The notes under the pieces were generated by a model. It had not been told where the DNA came from and searched no databases. It worked only from the letters and a program-made list of their open reading frames with translations. Both the position numbers and the translations under genes were made by a program. Below are positions 34,570 to 42,809 of a stretch of 64,000 bases of DNA, in pieces. Source of the DNA: Roseomonas elaeocarpi (lineage in GTDB: Bacteria; Pseudomonadota; Alphaproteobacteria; Acetobacterales; Acetobacteraceae); NCBI RefSeq assembly GCF_042433915.1, contig NZ_JBHLUN010000002.1, positions 124,001-188,000 on the forward strand, read 5' to 3'. The number at the start of each line of letters is the position of its first letter. Position 1 is the first letter of the stretch.

Positions 34570-37330
34570 GGTGTTCCCCCTTCATCGGGATTGCAGCAGG
34601 CCGTGGCAGGTCCAGCGAGGCCAGCAGCGCCTCGGCCCGCCGCCGGTCTGGCGAGGGCCAGTCCTCCTCGCCCTCCCGCAGCACCCCGTTCAGGAGGGCG
34701 CGCGCCTCATCGGGCCGGTGCTGCCGCCGCCGCAGCGCGGCCATGGCCGTGGCGGTCCGCAATTCCCAGACCAGCAGGCCCTGCTGCCGCGCCATCTCCA
34801 GCGACCGGGCGAGCAGCGCTTCCGCTTCCGCCGCACGGTCCGGCCCCCTCTCCAGCAGCGCCAGCGCGTGGACGCGCAGAACCTCGGCCGTGCACCACAC
34901 CGGCGGCTCCGTCAGCGCCCGCGTCACCAGCCGGTCAGGAAGCACGCCGAGATCCATCACCGTAAAGGCTTCCAGGTAGCCGTCGCTCCACTCAGCGCCG
35001 GTGAGCGGTTCCTTCGGATCGATCGACAGGATCCCGGCCTTCGCGTCCAGGGCGCGGCGGAACAGGCGGCCCGAGCGGTTCCAGTGGGATAGCGCCTGGC
35101 TGGCGGAGTGTTCCAACAGCAGGGCGGCGTAGCGGCCGGCTGCCTCGTCGTCGCCAGTCCAGAAGCTGATCGGACAGGCCGCGTGGGTCAGCACGAAGCA
35201 GGTCGAGAGCGCGTGGCCACCCTCTATCGCCTCCTCCACCGAGGCCTCCATCTGCCGCCAGGCGGAGGCCGGCCGCCCGAGCAGCCACAGCGCCCGCGCC
35301 CGCATGGAGCCCGCAACCGCACGTTGCTCGTACTGGAAGCCGCTCGGCCCGTGGCCCTTCGCCTCGACGGGGCGGGCCAGCGTTTCCTCGGCGAGCGCCA
35401 GGGCCTGCCGCGCGTCGCCGCCATAGAGGTGCGAGAGCGTCCGCATGCGCGTGCCCATATGTGTCGGGTCACCCCACTCGCGCGAGCGGCGCACGAACTC
35501 CTCCGCGTGCTCCAGCGCCTGGGCGTAGCGCGCGTGCCCGTAGCTGCAAAGAAATAGGCCCCACAGCGCCCGCTGCTGAACGGCCGCGTCGCCCACCGCC
35601 TCGGCGATCGGCAGCGCGCGTACGAAGCAGGCCCGCGCCTGCGGCACCGGTCCTTCCGTGTTGTAGATGGCCGGCCCCAGCGCCACCAGCAGCGCCATTT
35701 CATCCTTCGGATCGTGGTCCGCGCCGTCCAGCGCCGCGAGCGCGCGCTCCGCATGCCCGCGATATTCCGCCATCAGCGAAAGGCCGAAGAAGGCCGGTGC
35801 CGCCGCGGCGGTCAGCGCCAGGCCCAGCGGCACGTCGCCTTCCTCGCCAAAGCACCAGCGCAGGGCCGCGCGCAGGTCGTCGATGCGGCGCCGGACGTCG
35901 GCCGAGGAAAGCGCAGCGATCCCGCGCCGCACCTGCGCGGCATGGCGCCGCGACACGGCGGCGGCCTCGCCCGTTCCGCGCAGCCGGCGCACCGCGTCGT
36001 GGCGCGTCGTATCCAGCATCCGGTAGGTGACCCGGTCGTCGTCCAGGATGACGGACAGCAGGGATTTCGAAACGAGGCTGTCCAGCCTGTCCGCTGCCTC
36101 GCCGAGCGGCATCTCCGCCTCCGCGGCCACGGCGGCCGCTTCTTCCAGCGTGAAGCTGCCCCGGAAGGCGCCCAGCGCCCGAAGCATCGCCTGCTCATCC
36201 GGCAAGAGGAGATTATAGCTCCAGTCCAGCGTCGCCTGCAGCGTGCGGTGCCGCGCGGCGGACGTGCGCCGCCCGGCCGTGAGCAGGGCGAGCCGGTCGT
36301 CCAGCCGTTTCTCCAGCCCTTCGACGCCGAAGCTGTCCACCCGCGCCGCGGCCAGTTCGATCGCAAGCGGCACGCCATCCAGCTTGCGGCAGATCGAGGC
36401 GGCCGCCACGGCGTCGTCCGGGGTGGTCCGCAGCCCTACCGAGGCCGCGCGTTCGAGAAACAGCGCCACGGCGGAGAAGCGTTGCGCCTCGTCTGGCGAC
36501 AGCGGCGCATCGGGTGGCGGCACCGCGAGCGGACCCAGGCGATGCAGCCACTCCCCTTCCGCCCGCAGCGACTCACGGCTCGTCGCCAGCAGCGCCAGAT
36601 CCGGCGCAGCCCGCAGCAGGTCCTCGGCCAGCAGGGCCGCGTCATCGACCACGTGCTCGCAGTTGTCGATCAGCACCAGCATCCGGCGCGTCGCGAGCTG
36701 CCGGCCGAGTTGCACCACATCGGCAGGCGGCGTCGCGCCCGGGCACAGCGCCCGCGCCGCTGCGCCGAACACGAGCTCTCCGCCCGAAACGGAGGCTAAG
36801 TCCACGAAGCAGACGCCGTCCGGATAGCGCGCCGCCAGCGCGCGGCCCACCGCGAGGGCCAGGCTGGTCTTGCCGATGCCGCCCGGTCCGATGATCGTGA
36901 TGAGGCGCCGCTCTGGCAGTGCCGCCACGAGCCGCGCTAGGTCATCCTCGCGCCCCATGAGCGGCGTCAGCGCAGGCGGCAGCCGGTGCCGCGCTTCCAC
37001 CGTCACGGTCGTGAGGGCCGCCTCCCCACGGCGGACGCTGCCCTCGAAGCGGTAGCCCTGTGCCGGATGGTTGGTGATCCGTGCCCCGGCCCCCATCGAC
37101 CGCCGGAGCGCTGAGACGTGAACCCGGATGTTCGCGTCCTCGACAAACAGGTCAGGCCAAACCCGGGTCATGATGTCGCGGTTGCTGACCGTTTCCCCGG
37201 CGCGTTCGAGAAGGAGCTGGAGAATGGCGAGCGCACGGCTGCCAACCTGCAGCGGCACGCCGTCACGGCTCAGCCGCTGCTGCGCAACGGAGAGTTCGAA
37301 GGCGCCGAACAGGAAAACAGCGTCGGTCAT
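34556..37330 (-). CDS. STAND-type transcriptional regulator: winged helix, NB-ARC-like ATPase, TPR-like repeats
   Basis: A 924-residue one-component regulator. Residues 1-100 form an OmpR/CadC-type winged helix (LLLERAGETVSNRDIMTRVW, then VHVSALRRSMG and QGYRFEG). The ATPase follows, with Walker A GPGGIGKT at 148-155 and Walker B-like MLVLIDNCEHV around 217-227. The C-terminal half is Ala/Arg-rich helical repeats typical of TPR-like sensor arms. Ligand binding to the arm and nucleotide exchange would gate DNA binding, as known for STAND proteins. A paralogue lies at 42810-45683. Co-transcribed with the orphan receptor. Confidence 0.88.
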   Translation of the reverse strand: MTDAVFLFGAFELSVAQQRLSRDGVPLQVGSRALAILQLLLERAGETVSNRDIMTRVWPDLFVEDANIRVHVSALRRSMGAGARITNHPAQGYRFEGSVRRGEAALTTVTVEARHRLPPALTPLMGREDDLARLVAALPERRLITIIGPGGIGKTSLALAVGRALAARYPDGVCFVDLASVSGGELVFGAAARALCPGATPPADVVQLGRQLATRRMLVLIDNCEHVVDDAALLAEDLLRAAPDLALLATSRESLRAEGEWLHRLGPLAVPPPDAPLSPDEAQRFSAVALFLERAASVGLRTTPDDAVAAASICRKLDGVPLAIELAAARVDSFGVEGLEKRLDDRLALLTAGRRTSAARHRTLQATLDWSYNLLLPDEQAMLRALGAFRGSFTLEEAAAVAAEAEMPLGEAADRLDSLVSKSLLSVILDDDRVTYRMLDTTRHDAVRRLRGTGEAAAVSRRHAAQVRRGIAALSSADVRRRIDDLRAALRWCFGEEGDVPLGLALTAAAAPAFFGLSLMAEYRGHAERALAALDGADHDPKDEMALLVALGPAIYNTEGPVPQARACFVRALPIAEAVGDAAVQQRALWGLFLCSYGHARYAQALEHAEEFVRRSREWGDPTHMGTRMRTLSHLYGGDARQALALAEETLARPVEAKGHGPSGFQYEQRAVAGSMRARALWLLGRPASAWRQMEASVEEAIEGGHALSTCFVLTHAACPISFWTGDDEAAGRYAALLLEHSASQALSHWNRSGRLFRRALDAKAGILSIDPKEPLTGAEWSDGYLEAFTVMDLGVLPDRLVTRALTEPPVWCTAEVLRVHALALLERGPDRAAEAEALLARSLEMARQQGLLVWELRTATAMAALRRRQHRPDEARALLNGVLREGEEDWPSPDRRRAEALLASLDLPRPAAIPMKGEHHATT

Positions 37331-37622
37331 GCTGGTCCACCCTCGCCGAGGTACCGGTCAGCCACGGCTCCATGCCGCGCCGTCCAACTCACGGCCTCGT
37401 TGGCCATACATCCGAAGACGGGATTTCACCAGCCGAAGGCCTGGAGGGAGCGCGCGCCGCAGCAACGCCGATCACGGCGTGCGACCTGCCCGTTACCATG
37501 CGCCGCGCGCCTGATCGTGGGGGGCGCTCGTCCGGCAGGAGACGTTCCGCCAATCATCCTGGCGGATCGCCGGACAGCATCGAGCCGAATACAATGCGCC
37601 CTTCAGGATAACAACCAAAACG
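37331..37622. other. Divergent promoter interval
   Basis: 292 bases between the STAND regulator and the old-yellow-enzyme homologue, transcribed away from each other. No clear operator is seen. A natural place for the STAND protein to act. Confidence 0.35.
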
Positions 37623-38564
37623 ATGTCGCCTAAGAAAATCCTGACGCGGCTGGAGTTGGGGCGAATCGAGATCGGCCATCGCGCCGTGCTGTCGGCCGGG
37701 TGCCACCAAGTCGTGTCGGGCACCCGTCCTGCGGAACGCGTGGTGTCGTTGGCTGACTCCTACCGTCGGCTCGCCACACCGGGTGGCCTCGTCATCAGCA
37801 CGCCCATCACGGCGCGGCCGGCGGCGACGGCCACGAGCGGCTCCCCACTGTCCGAGCGCTGGTCATTCCTGGACCCGGTGTCCCAGGCTGCATGGCGAGC
37901 CACCATCCGGTCGGTCCACGATGAAGGCGGCCTGCTGGTGGCACGGATGCAGTGCCCTGGGAGTCAGGCCCTGTTCTCAACCTCCGCTGGAGGAGCACAG
38001 CAAGGGCGAGCCAGCTCCCCACCGGAGGAAGCGCTTTCGCACTGTGGTGCCTTTGCTACCGCCATGCGAGACTTGGAGTTTGACGGCATCGAGCTTTGCT
38101 GCGTTGTGCCAGACCCCGGTTCCTCGTATTCGGCCGTGACGCGGCAGGACTCCGCGGCCGGGGAAGCCGCACCGCAGCAACCGGTCGCCTTCCCGGCGGA
38201 GATCCTTCAGCTCCTGATCGACACCTGGGGCAGCGACCGTGTCGGCGTCCGCCTTTCGCCTTCCGTGGACGACAATGCGATGGACCCGTTCTGCGCCCTG
38301 CTGGCCATGCTGAACGACTTGGAGATCGCGTTTCTTCACTTGGCCGACGCGAAGCCGATCGAGCCCAAGGCAGGTGGCGTACGGATCACGGCGGCCGCGG
38401 CGCGCCTGCGCCACGCCTTCCGCTGGCCCGTGATCGCCTCGGGCGGTTTTTCCCTCCGGCAGGCGGTTGCCCTGGTCGATAGCCGCTGGGCCGATGCGAT
38501 CTGCTTCCCGCATGAACAGGACGGGCCGACCCTGCTGGAGCAGCTGACCGCGCTGAAGAGCTGA
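37623..38564 (+). CDS. Old yellow enzyme homologue lacking the usual active site
   Basis: A 313-residue TIM-barrel protein whose landmarks follow the NADH:flavin oxidoreductase family: LELGRIEIGHRAVLSAG at the start, GGLVISTPITA, WRATIRSVHDEGGLLVARMQ, GVRLSPSVDDNAM and VIASGGFSLRQAVALVD. Members are typically about 360 residues. The HxxN substrate motif after the VEL strand is replaced (IELCCVVPDPGSS), and the RxDxYGGS segment is degenerate (TRQDSAAGEA). It may bind flavin without the classical ene-reductase chemistry. Start ATG 37623; family assignment by landmarks only. Confidence 0.7.
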   Translation: MSPKKILTRLELGRIEIGHRAVLSAGCHQVVSGTRPAERVVSLADSYRRLATPGGLVISTPITARPAATATSGSPLSERWSFLDPVSQAAWRATIRSVHDEGGLLVARMQCPGSQALFSTSAGGAQQGRASSPPEEALSHCGAFATAMRDLEFDGIELCCVVPDPGSSYSAVTRQDSAAGEAAPQQPVAFPAEILQLLIDTWGSDRVGVRLSPSVDDNAMDPFCALLAMLNDLEIAFLHLADAKPIEPKAGGVRITAAAARLRHAFRWPVIASGGFSLRQAVALVDSRWADAICFPHEQDGPTLLEQLTALKS

Positions 38565-38625
38565 ACCGCGGGCCCGCCCCGCCTCCCTTCCAGGAGAAGC
38601 ATCAGGCCGGGCAGCCATGATGGCC

Positions 38626-38651
38626 GGGTGGGAATTCACTCTTTCCCACCC
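38626..38651. terminator. Bidirectional hairpin between convergent genes
   Basis: GGGTGGGAA (38626-38634) pairs perfectly over 9 bp with TTCCCACCC (38643-38651) around an 8-base loop. It lies between the ends of the old-yellow-enzyme homologue and the cytochrome c gene and so fits a shared terminator. Confidence 0.55.
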
Positions 38652-38783
38652 CCTGGCGCACAGGTCATTCTGCGGCCGCCGGATCCGACCTGCGGGACGC
38701 ACGGACCCGACCGACGCGGATCAGGTTCTCCCGGCCATCGCCCCCTGTCGGCGCCGCTGCTGCGACGCCCGATGAAAGCACCC

Positions 38784-39152
38784 TCAGGGCGCCGAACTGT
38801 TCTGCTGCAGGAAGGCGATGATATCGCCCCGGTCGGCATCGCTCGCGACGCGCACGGCCATACGCGTTCCCGGCACCTTCGCAGTGGGGTTGGTCAGGTA
38901 AGCGTCGATCTCCGTTGACGTCCATTGCAGCCCCGCGCCCTTCAGCGCGGGAGAATAGGTGAAGCCCTGGACGCTGGCCGCTGGCCGGCCCACGACGCCT
39001 TGCAAGGAGGGTCCCACACCATTGCGCGGCTGCGCCACCTGATGGCAGGCCGCGCATTGCCGCTGAAACAGCGTCTTGCCGTGATCGGCATCCGCTGCAG
39101 CGGCCGGAACAACGGTGGCGGCAAGCAACAGGAAGGAAGGTAACACTCGCAT
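38784..39152 (-). CDS. Small class I cytochrome c
   Basis: A 122-residue exported mono-haem cytochrome: Sec signal MRVLPSFLLLAATVVPAAAA, haem site CAACH after LFQRQ, GVGPSLQGVVGR, and an axial Met in VPGTRMAV. ATG 39152 overlaps the stop of the large dehydrogenase subunit by one base (TGATG). It probably takes electrons from that dehydrogenase in the periplasm. The frame upstream of this start lies within the dehydrogenase gene and is not coding. Confidence 0.93.
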   Translation of the reverse strand: MRVLPSFLLLAATVVPAAAADADHGKTLFQRQCAACHQVAQPRNGVGPSLQGVVGRPAASVQGFTYSPALKGAGLQWTSTEIDAYLTNPTAKVPGTRMAVRVASDADRGDIIAFLQQNSSAP

Positions 39153-41386
39153 CACACGGCTCCAAAGCGGGTTTTGCTGAAGGGCAGACTGCGGACCCGT
39201 TGGCCGGTGAGGGCCGCGACCGCGTTGGCCACGGCGGGCGGCACGCCGGGCAGGCCGGGCTCGCCGACGCCCCCCATGGGCGCACCGCTCTCGACCACGC
39301 GCACGTGCACGCGCGGCATCCGCGTCCGGCTGAGGATGGGGTAGCTGTCGAAGTTGCGAGCCTGCGGCGCGCCCTTCTCGTAGACCACCTCCTCCAGCAG
39401 CGAGGAGGACAGGCCGAGCGCCACCGCCGACTGCACTTGGTTGGCGATGATCGCGGGATTCACGATGGAGCCCGGGTCGATCGCCACCCAGACATCGTGC
39501 ACCTTCACCTCGTTGTCGCGGATCGAGACTTCGGCAATGGTCGCGACCTCCGTGTTGAAGGGCGTGGCCATGGCGACGCCGCGGGCGCGCCTCTCGCCAT
39601 CGGCCACGAAGGGACCACGCTTCCATCCGCCCGAAAGCTCACCCACCGCGCGCAGCAGGTCGCGCTGACGCGGGCTGTCCTTCAGCAGCGCCATCCGCAG
39701 CTCGAAGGGGTCCTTGCCCCCGGCCGTGGCGATCTCATCGAAAAAGGACTCGTAGAAGTAGTCGTTCATGGAATGACCGACCGAGCGCCAGAAGGCGATT
39801 ACCGTGGGATGGGGATGTTTCACGCAGTCCACCCGCTTATTGGGGATGGCGTAGGGCTTCTCGACGATCCCCTCGACCATGGAGGAGTCGACGGGTGGGT
39901 TGCCCATCGCCGCACCGAAGTAGCGGCCGATCGGCCCTTCCCCTACCGCGGCGGCCTGCAGCGCGACCGGCATACCGTTCGCGTCCAGCCCCGCCTTGAA
40001 GCGTGCGAAGCCCAGCGGGCGCACCGCGTCGCGCACGAATTCCTCCATGCGGCTCCAGATCACCTTCACAGGACGGTTGACCGCCTTGGCGAGCTGGATC
40101 GCCTGGTGGAAGGGATTGGCGAAGTCGTAGATGAAGTGTCGTCCGAAGAAGCCGCCCAGCATCGGCGAATGCAGCTTCACCTGCGCGGGCTCCAGCCCCG
40201 CCGTCCTGGCGGCCGCGGCCTGGAACAGTTCCGGCATCTGATTCGGCAGCCAAAGGTCCAACGTACCGTCGTCATTGAAGCGCGCCAGCGCTGATGGCGG
40301 CTCAAGCTGAGCATGGGCGAGGTACGGGGCATCGTATTCAGCCTCGATCACCTTGGCCGCGCCGCGCAGCGCCGTTTCCACGTCGCCGCTGCTATCCGCC
40401 GGTGCCCCGGAACTGCGCTCGGTCTTCAGCGCCGCCAGCATCCCGGCCGAGGAGAAGTCCTCCGGCACGCCACCCTGGCCCGCGGACCAGTTCACCCGCA
40501 GCGTCTCCACCGCCCGACGTGCGCGCCACCAGCTGTCGCCGAGAACCGCCACGGCGTCCTTCAACCTATGGATCGAGTGCACACCGGGCATGGCGCGCAC
40601 CTCATCCTCGTTGACGAGGCTATCGGCCTCAGCGCCGATCCGCGGCGCGTGCTGCACGGCCGCCTGCAGCATGCCGTCCACCCGCATGTCGATGCTGTAT
40701 TGCGCCCGTCCGGTAGACTTGTCGCGCATGTCTAGGCGCGCCACCGGCTTGCCGATGTAGCGGAAGGTCTTCGGGTCACGCAACGGCACATTCTCGCCGG
40801 GAGTCAGCGCCATTGCCTCCTCAGCCAGTGCGCCATAGGCGAGGCGGCGGCCGGAACGGCGATGCACCACCGTGCCATTCTCGGTCGCCAGTTCCTGCGG
40901 CTTCACCTTCCATTGCATCGCGGCGGCACGGATCAGTAGGTCGCGCGTCGTGGCGCCGAGGCGACGCATGATCTCGTAGGAGGAGCGTGTGGAAAAGGAG
41001 CCGCCGGTCATGCGCGTCCCGTTGACCACGAGGTAGTCGGTGCCCGGCGGAGCGCATTCCACCTCGAAGCGCGCGGGATCGACGTCCAGTTCCTCGCCCA
41101 CGATCTGCGCCATGGCGGTGGCGATGCCCTGACCGCCCTCCACGAAGGGACTGAGCAGCCGCACGCGTCCGTCCGCGTGGATCTCCAGGAAGGCCTTCAC
41201 GCGCGTGCCGGGACGCGGCGCGGCAGCGGCCGCTCCCTCACCCTGCGCCCGCGCCATGCGCCCGGGCAGGACGGCACCGAGGATCAGCGCGCCGAGGCCT
41301 GCGCCCAGGCTGCGCCGTGACAAGGACGGGAGCGGGGAAACCGTCGAGAGCGACTTGGCCGCATCGCGCGCGAAGGGAGGGATCAT
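39152..41386 (-). CDS. Molybdopterin dehydrogenase large subunit (isoquinoline oxidoreductase beta-like)
   Basis: A 744-residue Mo-cofactor subunit of the xanthine dehydrogenase family, IorB/aldehyde dehydrogenase branch. A twin-arginine leader is seen (LSRRSLGAGLGALILGAVLP), so the enzyme is periplasmic. Landmarks: GRVRLLSPFVEGGQGIATAM, VNGTRMTGGSFSTRSSYEIM, LHSPMLGGFFGRHFIYDFAN, and the C-terminal GGVGEPGLPGVPPAVANAVA. Start ATG 41386 preferred over GTG 41395. It lies between the 2Fe-2S gene and cytochrome c gene: a complete three-subunit operon oxidising an aldehyde or N-heterocycle. Confidence 0.9.
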   Translation of the reverse strand: MIPPFARDAAKSLSTVSPLPSLSRRSLGAGLGALILGAVLPGRMARAQGEGAAAAAPRPGTRVKAFLEIHADGRVRLLSPFVEGGQGIATAMAQIVGEELDVDPARFEVECAPPGTDYLVVNGTRMTGGSFSTRSSYEIMRRLGATTRDLLIRAAAMQWKVKPQELATENGTVVHRRSGRRLAYGALAEEAMALTPGENVPLRDPKTFRYIGKPVARLDMRDKSTGRAQYSIDMRVDGMLQAAVQHAPRIGAEADSLVNEDEVRAMPGVHSIHRLKDAVAVLGDSWWRARRAVETLRVNWSAGQGGVPEDFSSAGMLAALKTERSSGAPADSSGDVETALRGAAKVIEAEYDAPYLAHAQLEPPSALARFNDDGTLDLWLPNQMPELFQAAAARTAGLEPAQVKLHSPMLGGFFGRHFIYDFANPFHQAIQLAKAVNRPVKVIWSRMEEFVRDAVRPLGFARFKAGLDANGMPVALQAAAVGEGPIGRYFGAAMGNPPVDSSMVEGIVEKPYAIPNKRVDCVKHPHPTVIAFWRSVGHSMNDYFYESFFDEIATAGGKDPFELRMALLKDSPRQRDLLRAVGELSGGWKRGPFVADGERRARGVAMATPFNTEVATIAEVSIRDNEVKVHDVWVAIDPGSIVNPAIIANQVQSAVALGLSSSLLEEVVYEKGAPQARNFDSYPILSRTRMPRVHVRVVESGAPMGGVGEPGLPGVPPAVANAVAALTGQRVRSLPFSKTRFGAV

Positions 41387-41408
41387 GCGGTCCACCTCGG
41401 TCTTTTCC

Positions 41409-41861
41409 TCAGGCGGCGGTGGCGGCGTGCCGGATGGCGTCCGCGATGCTGTTGTAGGTGCCGCAGCGGCAGAGATTCGTCATCGCCGCGGCGATGTCGT
41501 CCTCCGTGGGCTTCGGCGTCTGTCCCAGCAGCGCCGTGGCAGCGATCACCTGACCGGACTGGCAATAGCCGCATTGCGGAACCTGCCCGCTGACCCAGGC
41601 CTCCACGATCTTCCTGCCCGCCGGATGCCTTTCAATGGCTTCGATGGTGGTGATCTGGGCGCCGACCGCGCTCTCCACCGGCATGACGCAGGATCGCGTG
41701 GCCTGACCGTCAAGCAGCACGGAGCAGGCGCCGCACTGGGCGATGCCGCAGCCGTACTTGGTTCCGGTCATCCCGAGCGTGTCACGGATCACCCAGAGAA
41801 GCGGCGTGTCGCCTTCGACGTCGACCTGTCGGGCGACACCGTTGATGGTCAGTTCGATCAT
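41409..41861 (-). CDS. 2Fe-2S subunit of the molybdopterin dehydrogenase
   Basis: A 150-residue electron-transfer subunit with both clusters: plant-type KYGCGIAQCGACSVLLDG near 40-57 and the C-terminal CGYCQSGQVIAATALL with CRCGTYNSI. No signal peptide, so it would be exported together with its Tat-tagged partner, as known for this family. ATG 41861 follows GGAGGT. First gene of the operon. Confidence 0.94.
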   Translation of the reverse strand: MIELTINGVARQVDVEGDTPLLWVIRDTLGMTGTKYGCGIAQCGACSVLLDGQATRSCVMPVESAVGAQITTIEAIERHPAGRKIVEAWVSGQVPQCGYCQSGQVIAATALLGQTPKPTEDDIAAAMTNLCRCGTYNSIADAIRHAATAA

Positions 41862-42195
41862 GCAACCTCCGAAGGGAAACGAGAAGCCGTCGCACGAGCG
41901 GCCGTGGCACGGCGCCGCGCGGGAGAGGGAAGCGGTGACGTGGCCAGGCTAGGGCCGGCTAGAGGAGGGCGGCTTGTCGTTTCGGCTGCTCCCGCCGCGC
42001 GTTCTGCACCGCCCCGGACTCTGCTCCTAGTGTTAAGCGGAAGTGCCGGCGAGCCTCCGCCGTTGGGCGTAAGGCGCGCGGATTTACATCGCTTTACTCA
42101 CGTTAAGGAGGCTGTGCGCCCCATGAGGAGGGCCACGGGACGCACAGGCCGAGAACGGCCACCGAGAGCGGACCCGAGCAGGAAAGGCTCCTCCC
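41862..42195. other. Divergent promoter interval, dehydrogenase operon and AraC gene
   Basis: 334 bases between the divergently transcribed 2Fe-2S subunit and the AraC-type regulator; the likely binding region for that regulator. TTTACA near 42085 is a -35-like hexamer toward the AraC gene, but no convincing -10 partner is seen. Confidence 0.4.
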
Positions 42196-42774
42196 ATGCA
42201 GACCACGACCCTGACCGCCCCATCCGATATCGTCTCCGGCCGCCGCTTCATCCCCGCCAGGCAGATGGGCGGTGTCGCCGGACTCTTGGATGGGCGGCAG
42301 CACCGCCCCGGCCACGCCGCCCCGATCCTGACGCCGGCGCAAGACTGGGCCAGTGCCATGGTCACGACGACCTTGCCGCGTAACACGGTGCCCACACCGT
42401 CACGCGGCGGCGCCAGCCTGGCACCATGGCAGGAAAAGCGGGTGCGCGCCTTCGTGGAGGAGCATCTGCACGAGAGCGTTTCCGTGACGGACATGGCGGC
42501 GGTGGCGAAGCTGAGCCGCAGCTTCTTTTCCCGCGCCTTCGGAACGAACTTCGGCAACTCGCCGCACGCCTTCGTCATGGAACGGCGCATCGCGCGCGCC
42601 AAGGCCATGATGCTCGACACGAACGAGCCGCTGGCGGAGATTGCAGTGGCCTGCGGCCTTTCCGATCAGGCGCATCTTTCCCGCCTGTTCCGTCGTCAGG
42701 TTGACTGCACGCCCAGTGCCTGGCGCCGTCACGCCCGCGCCGCCGGCACCGCGCCCCAGGCCATGGCCGCGTGA
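42196..42774 (+). CDS. AraC-family transcriptional regulator
   Basis: A 192-residue regulator. The C-terminal ~100 residues form the double HTH: VRAFVEEHLHESVSVTDMAA, then LSRSFFSRAFGTNFGNSPHA and ACGLSDQAHLSRLFRRQVDC. The N-terminal ~75 residues are short and lack a cupin domain, so effector sensing is unclear. ATG 42196 follows AGGAAAGG. Divergent from the dehydrogenase operon, the probable target. Confidence 0.88.
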   Translation: MQTTTLTAPSDIVSGRRFIPARQMGGVAGLLDGRQHRPGHAAPILTPAQDWASAMVTTTLPRNTVPTPSRGGASLAPWQEKRVRAFVEEHLHESVSVTDMAAVAKLSRSFFSRAFGTNFGNSPHAFVMERRIARAKAMMLDTNEPLAEIAVACGLSDQAHLSRLFRRQVDCTPSAWRRHARAAGTAPQAMAA

Positions 42775-42809
42775 AGAGCGAAGTCTTAGCCCCCGCTGCG
42801 GAGCAATCC

